Assembly (NCBI GenBank): GCA_035591015.1
Contig: JAXIUW010240284.1
Coordinates: 48,442 to 112,441, forward strand
Direction of reading: 5' to 3'
Source: Cephalothrix simula
Taxonomy: Eukaryota > Nemertea > Palaeonemertea > Archinemertea > Cephalotrichidae
DNA length: 64,000 nt
Shown: positions 17,664 to 26,548 of the stretch, in pieces
Position numbering within the stretch: the stretch's first letter is position 1
How the letters are laid out: each line of letters begins with the position of its first letter
The notes under the pieces: generated by a model
Told to the model about the DNA's origin: nothing
Seen by the model: only the letters and a program-made list of their open reading frames with translations
Databases searched by the model: none
Program-made: the position numbers and the translations under genes

Positions 17664-17912
17664 TTGGGCAATAAATCCTTAACAAAAAGTGCTTCGGCAG
17701 CTAAATCAACATCTAAATCAAAGGTGTTGAGTAAAAAAAATGCCTCAGCGGTAGAGCAGAGGCAACGCTTGAAGAAAAAGCCTTCTAAGCCAGAGAGTCC
17801 TGCTCAAAAAAGTCAGCTGGGGCAGCCGGTACTAAGAGAGATAATTTATCCTAATCGCACAGAGCAAGAGCTTGTTCATCCTGATAGGGTTAGCCCCAGC
17901 CATGACGGTTAA
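17664..17912 (+). CDS. Small basic protein in terminase-small-subunit position
   Basis: An 82-codon frame with TTG at 17664 (or GTG near 17722) and no in-frame ATG. The product is rich in Lys, Ser and Ala in its first half (KSTSKSKVLSKKN, RQRLKKKPSKP) and looks disordered. It overlaps the terminase start by 11 bases. Its position suits a small terminase subunit or DNA-binding accessory, but it lacks a recognisable helix-turn-helix, and the non-ATG start makes it uncertain. Confidence 0.35.
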   Translation: MGNKSLTKSASAAKSTSKSKVLSKKNASAVEQRQRLKKKPSKPESPAQKSQLGQPVLREIIYPNRTEQELVHPDRVSPSHDG

Positions 17913-19143
17913 AGTAAGTTATCTTGCGCACCAAAAAGAAGTTTTCGTTAATAGTAGCAGCTACGTAGTATATGCAAAAGGCCGTCGCTGCGGCGGAACG
18001 ATGGGTGCGGTAAATAGATTGATTGAGCTCGCCTATCTTAAGCCGGGCAGCAGTCATTTGTGGATTGATACTGTTCATCGCAATATTGAGCGCTACGTAA
18101 AGCGTTATTTTGCCCCAATTTTGGCTAATGAAGGCTATGTATGGCGTTCAGCACTAAAGGTATTAGAGTTTCCAACGGGCTCTTATTGCGATTTTGGTTC
18201 TGTTCAAAAACCAGAGAGTTTAGAAGGATTTAGTTATGATTACATTTGGCTAAACGAGGCCGGAATAATTCTTAAAGATGAAGTTTTGTATTATCAAACC
18301 TTGTTGCCGATGCTGATCAACCGCTCTGATAGTCAAATGTTTATTATCGGCACGCCTAAAGGGCCGGGATTATTCTCAAAAATGTATGAGTGGGGCAAGT
18401 CTAGAAGCATGTCTGATTGGATTAGCTATCGTCATCCATCAAAAACTAACTTTTTGCTTTCTGAACGGCAATTAGAGCGCATTAAGCAGAACATGCCCGA
18501 GCGAGTTTATCAGCAAGAGCTACTCGCCAAGTTTGTCGCCGGTGATGGTGCAGTATTTCATGATATTAAGAGCATTGTTACCGCCAAGAAAAAGCACGCG
18601 GCCACGGCAGAATACAGCTATGTGCTAGGTGTAGATTTAGGCCGTTACCGTGACTATACGGTGATTTGGGTTGGTGAAAAAAACACGAACACAGCGGTTT
18701 ATTGCGATAGATTTCAGGGAGTATCGTGGCCAGCTCAAATACAGCGCATCATGAGGGCATCGCAGCGGTTTAATGATGCGCCTATTTATATTGATGCCAC
18801 TGGCCATGGCGACCCAGCTACTGAAAGCCTTTGCGAGGCTGGATTAACTGTGCATCCGGTGGTGTTTAGTGCGCCATCAAAGCGTATTTTGATTGATAGG
18901 CTATCTATTGGCATTGAGCAGAAAAAGTTTGGCATGTATGCCAATAAAGAAACCATAAGCGAATTAGAGAGTTACGAATATCAATATCTGCCCTCGGGTC
19001 ATATTCAAATGAAGGCTCGGGGAACAGGACACGATGATTGCGTTGTGGCATTAGCCTTGTGCTACTTCGGCATGATCAGCGGTGGTAATGACTACATCTT
19101 AGGCAGAAGAATCTTTACAGATGATGTATTTGGGTATTTATAA
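17902..19143 (+). CDS. Phage terminase large subunit
   Basis: The DNA-packaging motor ATPase/nuclease, 413 residues from ATG 17902 (an upstream TTG at 17872 is less likely). The ATPase half has AKGRRCGGT at residues 25-33 as P-loop and IWLNEAG as the Walker B/catalytic Glu region. The nuclease half is RNase H-like: VDLGRYRDYT with the first Asp near 245, YIDATGHGDP, and GTGHDDCVVAL with the last acidic pair near 378. In the P-loop the usual GK[ST] lysine is replaced and a lysine sits at the front (K26), as in some known terminases. The reading frame is full length. The C-terminus overlaps the portal gene by 23 bases. Confidence 0.85.
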   Translation: MTVKVSYLAHQKEVFVNSSSYVVYAKGRRCGGTMGAVNRLIELAYLKPGSSHLWIDTVHRNIERYVKRYFAPILANEGYVWRSALKVLEFPTGSYCDFGSVQKPESLEGFSYDYIWLNEAGIILKDEVLYYQTLLPMLINRSDSQMFIIGTPKGPGLFSKMYEWGKSRSMSDWISYRHPSKTNFLLSERQLERIKQNMPERVYQQELLAKFVAGDGAVFHDIKSIVTAKKKHAATAEYSYVLGVDLGRYRDYTVIWVGEKNTNTAVYCDRFQGVSWPAQIQRIMRASQRFNDAPIYIDATGHGDPATESLCEAGLTVHPVVFSAPSKRILIDRLSIGIEQKKFGMYANKETISELESYEYQYLPSGHIQMKARGTGHDDCVVALALCYFGMISGGNDYILGRRIFTDDVFGYL

Positions 19144-20320
19144 AAAACTAAGTCAAAAGCTCAAGTTGGGGGGCAACAAGAATATTAATTTAGCTTGGGC
19201 AGATGTTGACAAAATAACCAGTGGCAACGCTGGCCTTGACCTGCAGAATGCTAAGTATGTTTACCCACGCATGCTGAATGATGAGCAGATTAGTGCGCTA
19301 TTGTCATTGAAGCAGTCATTTATTACGGCACGCAAGTGGCGTTTTGAGCATGACAGTCAAGATCCATTGCAAAGCAGTTGCGCTAAATTTTTTAATTTTG
19401 TGCTTACGCGTCAAATTGAGGGTTCGCTTAATGGGATTATTCGAAATCTGTTGACAGCGCAGGTTAGTGGTTTTTCTATACTAGAGAAAATCTATGGCAG
19501 CATTGAGTGGCAAAATAAAACTTTGTGGGGGATTAAGTCTCTAAAACTGCGACCAGCGCACTCTTTTAGGTTTATAGTTGACCAAAACGGAAGCGTACAA
19601 AAGCTAATTCAACAGCAAGATAATCTTGATGTAGAGCTGCCCTATAAGCACTTTGTGCATTACGTTAATCGTTCCGAAATCAGCCCTCATTACGGCGAGT
19701 CAGATCTCAAACCCTGCCATAGACATTGGGTAGCCAAAGAAAAAATCTATAGGCTGTGGGGCATTTACCTAGAAAGAATGTCATCAGGCTTTATTCATGG
19801 CAAGGTCAGCGGCCAAATATCGCCTAAAGACAGAGAAGAGCTAAAGCGGATTCTACACAGTGCCGGTGAGCGTACGTCAATCATCACTCCGGCGTCGGTA
19901 GATTTATCGCTGGTCAGTGCGCCCTCAACCGATGCGTTTGAAAGAGCGATTAGTGCTCGTGATAAAGCCATTGCCAAGGCGTTGCTCGTGCCTAATCTGC
20001 TGGGTTTTTCTGAACAGGGAACAACGGGCAGCTACAGCCAGAGCAAAGTTCAACTAGAGATGTTTTTGATGGTGATGAATAGCATTACGGAATCAATCTC
20101 TGAAACCTTGAATGAGCAATTGTTTCGTGAATTAGCTTTTTGGAATTTTGGTTTAGAGAAGTATCCATTATTGGCCTTTGACCCTCTAAGCGAATCTCAA
20201 AAGCAGCAGATGATTGACACTTGGCTAAAAGCCGTCTTTGGTAATGCTATCAGCACTAGTTCAGCCGATGAGGCTCATATCAGACAATTATTGGGCTTTC
20301 CACAAACAGGCTCCGCCTAA
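19121..20320 (+). CDS. Phage portal protein, Mu gp29/DUF935-like
   Basis: The dodecameric portal through which DNA enters and leaves the head. The 399-residue protein has the DUF935-like order: an LKQSFITARKWRFEH segment, a region YGESDLKPCHRHWVAKEKIYRLW, then DKAIAKALLVPNLLGFSEQGTTGSYSQSKVQ near 280-320. This last segment is typical of Mu-type portals. It follows the terminase in the canonical packaging order and is complete. Confidence 0.8.
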   Translation: MMYLGIYKKLSQKLKLGGNKNINLAWADVDKITSGNAGLDLQNAKYVYPRMLNDEQISALLSLKQSFITARKWRFEHDSQDPLQSSCAKFFNFVLTRQIEGSLNGIIRNLLTAQVSGFSILEKIYGSIEWQNKTLWGIKSLKLRPAHSFRFIVDQNGSVQKLIQQQDNLDVELPYKHFVHYVNRSEISPHYGESDLKPCHRHWVAKEKIYRLWGIYLERMSSGFIHGKVSGQISPKDREELKRILHSAGERTSIITPASVDLSLVSAPSTDAFERAISARDKAIAKALLVPNLLGFSEQGTTGSYSQSKVQLEMFLMVMNSITESISETLNEQLFRELAFWNFGLEKYPLLAFDPLSESQKQQMIDTWLKAVFGNAISTSSADEAHIRQLLGFPQTGSA

Positions 20321-20339
20321 ACCATTGCTAAGAGTATCT

Positions 20340-21386
20340 ATGAGCACAAAACGCATATTTATAGCCGAAATTTTTAGGGTTGGTTGCTGGAATAACCATA
20401 CCTTCGGCCTGAAAGAGCTTGAAGAAATACAGGCAAACTTTTATCGCCTTAAAGACTGGCTTATTCCGCCCTTAAAAATAGGACACTCGCCGCAGCAAAC
20501 ATTGCTAGGACAAGCTGATGGAGACCCTGCCCTTGGTCAGGTAACAGAGCTTCATATAGAAAAAGACCGCTTGTTGGCGTTGTTTTCTGGTGTTCCGCAA
20601 ATTGTGTACGATGCTATTCAAGAGAATCTTTATTCTCAAGTATCCGCAGAAATATTTATTGACTACACATACAATGGTGCCAAATTGGGGCGAGTACTCA
20701 AGGGAGTAGCCATTTTGGGCGCAGACCTGCCCGCCGTTAATGGTTTAAGTGATCTAAGCCATTATCTATCAGCAGGAACTACTGCGCCATCAAACCTAAC
20801 CAAGGGTTTAACAAATTGTTACACCCAAACTTTCACCCAGCATTTACAGCCATTTACTAACAACCATGAAGAGAAATTCACCATGAAAAATAAGCCAGAT
20901 AATCCTAATATTCTTGCTCAGTCTGTTGATGGAGTTAGCCCGTTGCCCGGCCCCGAGCAACCCGCTAGTGATCCCCAAAGCATCATCAAGCGTTATCGTG
21001 AAATTAACGAAGTTTCTGTATTAATTAGGCAACTCACCGGCAAAGGCTTACTGCTGCCGCATGTTGCTCAAACTATAGAAGAAAACTTGCTCACGCAGCT
21101 TAATCAACCCTTTGATGGTTCAGAGATTAAAATCAACCTGCCGCTAAGCGTGCTTAAAAAACTATTAGGTAGCTTTGATAAGCAGCTGCCTCAAACAGAG
21201 GTGGCCTTGTCGCAAATAGAGCAGCCCGCACTTGGCGCAAAAAACGTGTCTGAACATTTGGCACGCAAGGCATCTAACCTAATGATTAAACGTGGAATTG
21301 ACTACGAAGTCGCTGCGGAGTTCGTGTTGCAAGAAGACGGCTCTGTAGTTAACGCTTATAAACAATTTATTAAAGGAGAAGGCTAG
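20340..21386 (+). CDS. Prohead protease with C-terminal scaffold, Mu gpI-like
   Basis: A 348-residue protein from ATG 20340; upstream in-frame codons overlap the portal gene and are less likely. The N-terminal half (IFIAEIFRVGCW, LIPPLKIGHSP, QVSAEIFIDYTYNGAKLGRVLKGVAILG, LPAVNGL) resembles Mu gpI-type prohead proteases. The C-terminal half is hydrophilic with Gln/Leu-rich helices, as expected for a scaffold that is removed on maturation. The assignment rests on position and these motifs; the catalytic residues were not pinned down. Confidence 0.68.
   Translation: MSTKRIFIAEIFRVGCWNNHTFGLKELEEIQANFYRLKDWLIPPLKIGHSPQQTLLGQADGDPALGQVTELHIEKDRLLALFSGVPQIVYDAIQENLYSQVSAEIFIDYTYNGAKLGRVLKGVAILGADLPAVNGLSDLSHYLSAGTTAPSNLTKGLTNCYTQTFTQHLQPFTNNHEEKFTMKNKPDNPNILAQSVDGVSPLPGPEQPASDPQSIIKRYREINEVSVLIRQLTGKGLLLPHVAQTIEENLLTQLNQPFDGSEIKINLPLSVLKKLLGSFDKQLPQTEVALSQIEQPALGAKNVSEHLARKASNLMIKRGIDYEVAAEFVLQEDGSVVNAYKQFIKGEG
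20883..21386 (+). CDS. Probable internal in-frame scaffold start within the protease gene
   Basis: ATG at 20883 is in frame with the protease (codon 182). It is preceded by GAAGAGA at 20868-20874 with an 8-base gap, a good ribosome-binding site. Mu gpI/gpZ and lambda C/Nu3 use exactly such a nested scaffold start. The product would be 167 residues: a Pro/Gln-rich linker and helical scaffold. Confidence 0.5.
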   Translation: MKNKPDNPNILAQSVDGVSPLPGPEQPASDPQSIIKRYREINEVSVLIRQLTGKGLLLPHVAQTIEENLLTQLNQPFDGSEIKINLPLSVLKKLLGSFDKQLPQTEVALSQIEQPALGAKNVSEHLARKASNLMIKRGIDYEVAAEFVLQEDGSVVNAYKQFIKGEG

Positions 21387-21389
21387 ACC

Positions 21390-22181
21390 ATGTCTAAACA
21401 AAAAACTTTTACAATCAATTCTGGCAAGGATTTAAGTAAACCAGAGCACCTCTACCGAGCAATCACCTTTAATGGTGATGCCTTTGCCAATACAGCCAAT
21501 GAGGCCATGGGCAATTTGGTGTTCGGTGCACCGGCCAATGCTAATATTGAGGTCGCCTATTTTGGATTAATGCAGTTCAGAGCAGCTTCTGATATCAAGC
21601 AAGGCGACTTTATAAGCGTAAGTTCAGGTGGTTACTATAGCAAGGCGGCTTCGGGAAGCTATGCCGTGGGTCGCTGCATTGAGCATGATGTTAGCGCGGG
21701 CTGCATAGGTCAAGCCCTGTTCAACTTTACAGCCTATACAAGCATTGCGCCTAGCCCGCTTGCCCGATCAGGCAAGGCTAACTCACCAAACCCAGATGCT
21801 CAAGACGAGCCAAAGACTGAAGACACTGACGCAGCCGACCAGCCCGACAGCGAGCAGCCGAAGACCAGCAACCCTGCCGGTGAGTCTCAACCCAACGGCG
21901 AACAGTCGGAAACCAGCAACTCCGCTGGTGATGCTCAACCCAACGGTGAACAGCCGAAAACCAGCAACCCTGCCGATGAGTCTCAACCCAACGGTGAACA
22001 ACCGAAGGCCAGCAACCCAGCTGATGAGTCTCAACCCAACAGCGAACAGTCGGAAACCAGCAACTCCGCTGGTGATGCTCAACCCAACGGCGAACAGTCG
22101 GAAACCAGCAACCCTGCCGATGAGTCTCAACCCAACGGTGAACAATCTGCAGCATCTAATCAGGATAAGTCAGACCAGTAA
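21390..22181 (+). CDS. Accessory head (decoration-like) protein with 16-residue tandem repeats
   Basis: A 263-residue protein with a strong ribosome-binding site (AAAGGAGAAGG) upstream of ATG 21390. Residues 1-125 resemble small head-decoration/DUF2190-like proteins (AEVAYFGLMQFRAASDI-like beta-rich segments, VGRCIEHDVSAGCIGQALF). From residue 153 to the end lie seven units of a 16-residue repeat with consensus NGEQSETSNPADESQP. The repeats are acidic, Ser/Thr/Asn-rich and likely disordered. It sits between protease and capsid, the normal place for a decoration protein. Confidence 0.65.
   Translation: MSKQKTFTINSGKDLSKPEHLYRAITFNGDAFANTANEAMGNLVFGAPANANIEVAYFGLMQFRAASDIKQGDFISVSSGGYYSKAASGSYAVGRCIEHDVSAGCIGQALFNFTAYTSIAPSPLARSGKANSPNPDAQDEPKTEDTDAADQPDSEQPKTSNPAGESQPNGEQSETSNSAGDAQPNGEQPKTSNPADESQPNGEQPKASNPADESQPNSEQSETSNSAGDAQPNGEQSETSNPADESQPNGEQSAASNQDKSDQ
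21846..22178 (+). repeat. 48-bp tandem repeat array inside the accessory head gene
   Basis: Six complete 48-bp units beginning at 21846, 21894, 21942, 21990, 22038 and 22086, and a partial seventh from 22134. Two unit types alternate: SETSNSAGDAQP at units 2 and 5, and K/E-TSNPADESQP at the others. The unit length is a multiple of three, so copy number can change without loss of frame. Confidence 0.95.
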
Positions 22182-22246
22182 TCTGCGCTGATAAATATAA
22201 ACCTACCGAATGGTAGTCATTAATCTAACCAAAATTGCGAAAAACT

Positions 22247-23221
22247 ATGGAAGAATTACAACAACTTAAACCACAGCTTGATTATCATCTGGCTAATGTG
22301 GCCTTGAATTATAACCCAAGTCATTTTATTGCTGGAAGATTTTTTCCGGTGGTAGAGGTTCCTAAGCAGTCGGATAATCACGTTATTTTCTCTAAGAAAG
22401 ATCTTTTCCGGCATGAAAATACACGCCGCTCACGTGGAACTGAAGCCAATAAAATAACAACCAATATTTCTAATAACTCTTATTATTGCAACAACTACGC
22501 TCTTAAAGTAGAGATAGCCTTAGAAGATCGCATTAATGCCGCAAGTGAATACTTAATGCATCTAGAAAAAATGCACGTGCGCCGCTTGCAAGAAGCATTA
22601 TACCTAGACTGGGAAGGCCGCCTTGCCAATCTGTGTCTCAACAGAAACACGCAGTCCAAAGAAGCGAGCAACTCGCCCATAACCGTAAAAAATCCCAAAA
22701 AATCGTGGTCAAGGGCTGAGGCTAATCCTCTTGATGACGTCTTAGAGGCCATTGATGCCATAGAGCAAAATACTGGCTACCGGCCTAATAATGTTCTTTT
22801 TTCTGGTAAGGCATGGCAGCTGTTTAGACGTAATGAAAGGGTTATCCAACGCAGCACGCCGGTATCATTGGCTCAAAGCAAAATCTATCCCAGTGTAGAG
22901 CAGGCCAGTACCTTGCTTGAAACTAAGGTTTTAGTGGGCAATTCTTGGGTTAATCCAGTAGCAACCAAGTCAGGCATCAAGCCTATTTGGGGCAGTAATG
23001 TGATTGTTTATTACACACCAGAGACGGCATCTACTCATTCGCCATCGTTTGGATACTCTTTTCGCTGGACGCAGTCTGGCCTGCCAAATATGCAGGTAGA
23101 GCGACACCCCTTCAATAGCAGAACTCACTGTTATGAAATAGAAATTGGTTATTATCAAGATGAGATTATAACGGCTCCCGACTTGGGATGCATTATCAGC
23201 AATGTTGCTGATGCTGATTAA
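22247..23221 (+). CDS. Phage major capsid protein, HK97-fold type
   Basis: A 324-residue protein from ATG 22247 (a TTG at 22235 is also in frame). Features expected of HK97-fold capsids are an N-arm with FAGRFFPVVEVPKQSD-like text, a central helix-rich region, NTGYRPNNVLFSGKAWQLFRRNERVIQR (the P-domain spine region) and a C-terminal beta-rich tail. No obvious cleaved delta domain is present in the first 20 residues, consistent with a separate scaffold. Position after protease and decoration genes supports the call. Confidence 0.78.
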   Translation: MEELQQLKPQLDYHLANVALNYNPSHFIAGRFFPVVEVPKQSDNHVIFSKKDLFRHENTRRSRGTEANKITTNISNNSYYCNNYALKVEIALEDRINAASEYLMHLEKMHVRRLQEALYLDWEGRLANLCLNRNTQSKEASNSPITVKNPKKSWSRAEANPLDDVLEAIDAIEQNTGYRPNNVLFSGKAWQLFRRNERVIQRSTPVSLAQSKIYPSVEQASTLLETKVLVGNSWVNPVATKSGIKPIWGSNVIVYYTPETASTHSPSFGYSFRWTQSGLPNMQVERHPFNSRTHCYEIEIGYYQDEIITAPDLGCIISNVADAD

Positions 23222-23233
23222 TCTTAGTAACTA

Positions 23234-26074
23234 ATGTTCAATAAAGCGTGGCGCAATATGCAACAATCATTACACTTTGTAATTTACTGTGCCGGAATAC
23301 CTTTTAACGGCAACAACATTGAGCACAGTCCGCAAGGCTTGGGTGGTTCAGAAAGTATGGCCTATTACCTTGCTTTGGGGTTGGCAAAGATGGGTCATCA
23401 GGTTGATTTATTCACTAGTATTCCTAGAGATGCCGAAGGTGTATGGAACGGAGTGCGTTACCACAGCATCGGCAAGCCTAGTCGTCAGCAGCCTTTGGGT
23501 AATAGTTTTGATGATTTTGCACGCCACGTTCCTCATGATGTTTTAATTATGCAAAGGTTACCCATGGCCTTTCAGCATAGCTTTGCATCAAAGATAAACT
23601 TGTGGTGGGGGCATGATCTAGCCCTGCCTCAAGACTATGAGGCGATGTGTCAGCAAAAATGGAATATAGATGCCTTCGTGGTTACCAGTCAATTCCACCG
23701 CAAACAGCTTTCCGCAGTGCATAAGCTGCCTACCGATGCGATTGAGGTTATTGAAAACGGGGTTAATCTCAATCTTTATGGCGAAGCATCGGGTAATTAT
23801 GTAAGTCGTCATCAAAACGGCCTTATGGTCTACAGTTCCAGACCAGAGCGTGGCTTAAAAAATCTGCTCAAGCCTCAAGGCATTATGGAGCAGCTGCTAA
23901 CAAAAGCACCTCAGTTGCGGCTGGTTATTTGCAATTATGACTTAGTTACGGGTGCTACCAAAGACTTTTATGATATTTTGCGCCAGCGTGCCAGTAAGCT
24001 TCCTAATGTGGTGTGGCGTGGTGCGCTGTCTAAGATTGAGCTAGCAGAGCTTATGCAGAAGTCATGGCTGTGGGTGTACCCGGCAACCTTTGAAGAGGTA
24101 AGCTGTATTTCGGCGATGGAGGCTCAAAGTGCGGGCTTGCCGGCACTAACCACCGATTGCGGAGCGCTTACCGAAACGCTAGCGAGCGGTGGAGCAGTGC
24201 ATATTGCGCAGCAATCTAATGATTGGGAAGAGCAATTTTCCAATCAAATAGTAGCTCTGCACAAAGATCAAGAGCTAGCGCATGGCCTGCATATCAAGGC
24301 TTTGCAGCGTTCATTCAGTTATAACATTGAGCAGTTAAGTATAAAGTTTCAAAACTTGGTAGAAAAATGCTTCCGCAAGCGTTGCCGTAATCCGATAACT
24401 TTGGCCAACCACTTGGCGACCAAAGGCGACCTTGAAGGGATGCACGCCGTTCTTCAAACTACAGTTGAAAAGCACAGGGATTGCTTTAACCCGCAGCCTC
24501 GCCTGCTAGACGATGAATCGGCTGTTCTGCCCACAGAATTGCTACAAGCACTGCACTTGGAATTAGAGCGCCTTAGCCCGCAGAGCAAGGTATTGCTCTA
24601 TGACCTTGGCACGGCCGCCCAAACTCTTCTTGAGCATAAAACAACTCGCTTAGATGTAGATATTATTGAGCCGCATAGTACCGAAGAACAACGTTCAGCA
24701 ACACCTCTGCAGCAGCCAGCACGCATAGATGGTAATGCCGCCGAGCCTAATCCAAATCTGGTTGAAGGCGAAGACTACTCGGTGATAATTGCTCAGTTGC
24801 GCTCAACGAATCCCACCGAATTATTAAATAAGATCAATGGCTATTGCGCTAAGGACGGAACAATATATCTTTTGGTGCCATGGCAGCAACGTGCCAGCCA
24901 AGAGGTGCCATTGATCTTAGAGAAGAATGACTTAGTCAAAATCTTTGCGCAATTCTCAGGGCTTAGCATCAATTATGTTCCCTTGCGCTCAACGCTTGAT
25001 GAGCAGCCCCGAGGCTATCATGTATTGCGCTATTGCGCCCAGCATCAGTCTCAGGCTGAAGCAGTAAATTGGTGGCAAAAAAAACACTATCATGCACCAC
25101 GGCAAACTCTATCAGCCTGTATTCTTTATTCTAAAACTCCAGAATCTCTGCGGCGGACTTTGAATAGCCTGCAAGGCATTGCCCAGCAGATAATCATCGG
25201 CATTGATGCTAAGCATGGTAATGAGGCAGACATAGATGGCCTAGTCAAAGAGTTTGGGGCTCAAACCATCAGGCTCGCCTCACCCCTAGAAACGGGTTTT
25301 TCAGCTGCTCGCAATACACTAGTAAAGGCAGCTTGGGCTGACTGGATTTTGTGGATTGATGATGATGAAGAGTTACAATGGGCTCAACGCATATATAACT
25401 ATTTGAGGCCAAACACTTTTAATGCGCACTCACTGCGTCAGCTCCATTATTCTGTAGAGCCGGCCGGAGTTCTAAAAACAGATTATCCAACACGCTTATT
25501 CAGAAACATCGGCAATATTCAATTTTTTGGCTACGTTCATGAGCATCCTGAAACAGAATTAAATAAGGGGTTAGGTGAAGTTATTGTTCTGCCCGATGTA
25601 GCCATTGTGCATAATAGTTATTCTACTGAAAAAGAAAGACGGCGACGCTTTTGGCGCAATCTGCCCCTTATGCAAAGAGATCGCCTAAAGTTACCTCAGC
25701 GTAATTTGGGCAAAATGCTGTGGATGCGTGATTTAACTTATCTTAATCGCTACGATATTGAGCAAAACAAAGCGTCACAAATAGGCCAGCGTGCTGATGA
25801 GATTATTCGGCTCTGGCGTGAACTTGTGCATGATGGCCAAACACGTTTAGTGCTAGAGTCATTGCCTTTTTATTCAGAGGCGGTGCAGCTTATTTACCCA
25901 CAGCCGGTTAATTTTGAGGTACAAATGTCGGCCGAGCAATCTAATATAATTAGCTCTGCAGATAATAATAAATCTGTTCAAGGGGCTTTTCAGACTAATC
26001 ACGATATTAAAACCCTAGTTGAGTTATTGTTTACTGAAACAACTCACAGATTTGCCGAGGTGCCCAAACTATGA
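23234..26074 (+). CDS. Double glycosyltransferase (GT4-like plus GT2-like) in the head operon
   Basis: A 946-residue protein 12 bases after the capsid gene. Residues about 14-385 are a GT4-like GT-B domain with GLGGSESMAYYLA (about 35) and YPATFEEVSCISAME (about 282; the E-x7-E donor site). Residues about 450-600 look like a degenerate methyltransferase-type Rossmann fold (LLYDLGTAAQTLLEHK, then LLVPW) without a clear SAM motif. Residues about 625-900 are a GT2 domain with ACILYSKTPESLRRTLNS and WIDDDEE near 707 as the DxD metal site. It overlaps the next gene by 4 bases. Likely acceptors are the head or tail proteins; this is inference. Confidence 0.8.
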   Translation: MFNKAWRNMQQSLHFVIYCAGIPFNGNNIEHSPQGLGGSESMAYYLALGLAKMGHQVDLFTSIPRDAEGVWNGVRYHSIGKPSRQQPLGNSFDDFARHVPHDVLIMQRLPMAFQHSFASKINLWWGHDLALPQDYEAMCQQKWNIDAFVVTSQFHRKQLSAVHKLPTDAIEVIENGVNLNLYGEASGNYVSRHQNGLMVYSSRPERGLKNLLKPQGIMEQLLTKAPQLRLVICNYDLVTGATKDFYDILRQRASKLPNVVWRGALSKIELAELMQKSWLWVYPATFEEVSCISAMEAQSAGLPALTTDCGALTETLASGGAVHIAQQSNDWEEQFSNQIVALHKDQELAHGLHIKALQRSFSYNIEQLSIKFQNLVEKCFRKRCRNPITLANHLATKGDLEGMHAVLQTTVEKHRDCFNPQPRLLDDESAVLPTELLQALHLELERLSPQSKVLLYDLGTAAQTLLEHKTTRLDVDIIEPHSTEEQRSATPLQQPARIDGNAAEPNPNLVEGEDYSVIIAQLRSTNPTELLNKINGYCAKDGTIYLLVPWQQRASQEVPLILEKNDLVKIFAQFSGLSINYVPLRSTLDEQPRGYHVLRYCAQHQSQAEAVNWWQKKHYHAPRQTLSACILYSKTPESLRRTLNSLQGIAQQIIIGIDAKHGNEADIDGLVKEFGAQTIRLASPLETGFSAARNTLVKAAWADWILWIDDDEELQWAQRIYNYLRPNTFNAHSLRQLHYSVEPAGVLKTDYPTRLFRNIGNIQFFGYVHEHPETELNKGLGEVIVLPDVAIVHNSYSTEKERRRRFWRNLPLMQRDRLKLPQRNLGKMLWMRDLTYLNRYDIEQNKASQIGQRADEIIRLWRELVHDGQTRLVLESLPFYSEAVQLIYPQPVNFEVQMSAEQSNIISSADNNKSVQGAFQTNHDIKTLVELLFTETTHRFAEVPKL

Positions 26075-26445
26075 CCACCTACGCATCATTAGCAGAATTC
26101 AAAAATCGCTACCAAACCAATCTTGATGACGACCACATTGGCGAGCATTTTTTGCCCTACGCAGCAAGACGGGTTGATGAAATGTTAGCGCAGTACTTTG
26201 AGACGCCTTTTGAGGCAGATAACCTAACCGTTAAAGATTTGACGATTGATATAGCCTATATGCTAATTGTCAAGCGCAGCAAAAATTCATCTAATTATGA
26301 TGACCTAAAACAGTCAATTGAGCAGCGTATTGAGGCACTTATCAACGGCTCGCAAGCCATGATTACCAGCTCTGGCCACAAGATTACCTCTAAATTAAGC
26401 ACTGATTGTGTGTGGAGTTCACAATCAACAGAAAATGCAGACTAG
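26071..26445 (+). CDS. Head-tail connector, Mu gp36/DUF1320-like
   Basis: A 124-residue helical protein. MTTYASLAEFKNRY, HFLPYAARRVDEMLAQYFETPF and DLTIDIAYMLIVKR fit the gp36/DUF1320 adaptor fold that binds below the portal. ATG overlaps the glycosyltransferase stop. A 103-bp spacer without a gene follows. Confidence 0.7.
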   Translation: MTTYASLAEFKNRYQTNLDDDHIGEHFLPYAARRVDEMLAQYFETPFEADNLTVKDLTIDIAYMLIVKRSKNSSNYDDLKQSIEQRIEALINGSQAMITSSGHKITSKLSTDCVWSSQSTENAD

Positions 26446-26548
26446 CTTTGGCTCAAACACAAAACTAGCTAAAAAAGCAAGCACTTACTAGGCACTATAG
26501 GCTAGCTGAGAAGGGCATTATTAACAAAAGAATACCTAAAATATCAAC

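Noticed and set aside
17377-17685. Minus-strand 102-codon frame and + strand 61-codon frame (17497-17682) in the regulatory spacer
   Set aside because: They overlap each other and the promoter repeat, lack ribosome-binding sites and show no protein-like pattern.
21846-22178. CRISPR-like periodicity
   Set aside because: The units abut with no spacers, they encode an in-frame protein tail, and no cas gene is near.
21745-22191. Long overlapping frames on both strands across the repeat region (also 21778-22155 and 21783-22145 on the minus strand)
   Set aside because: They arise because the 48-bp repeat keeps every frame open; the + frame of the head protein has the ribosome-binding site and the non-repeat domain.
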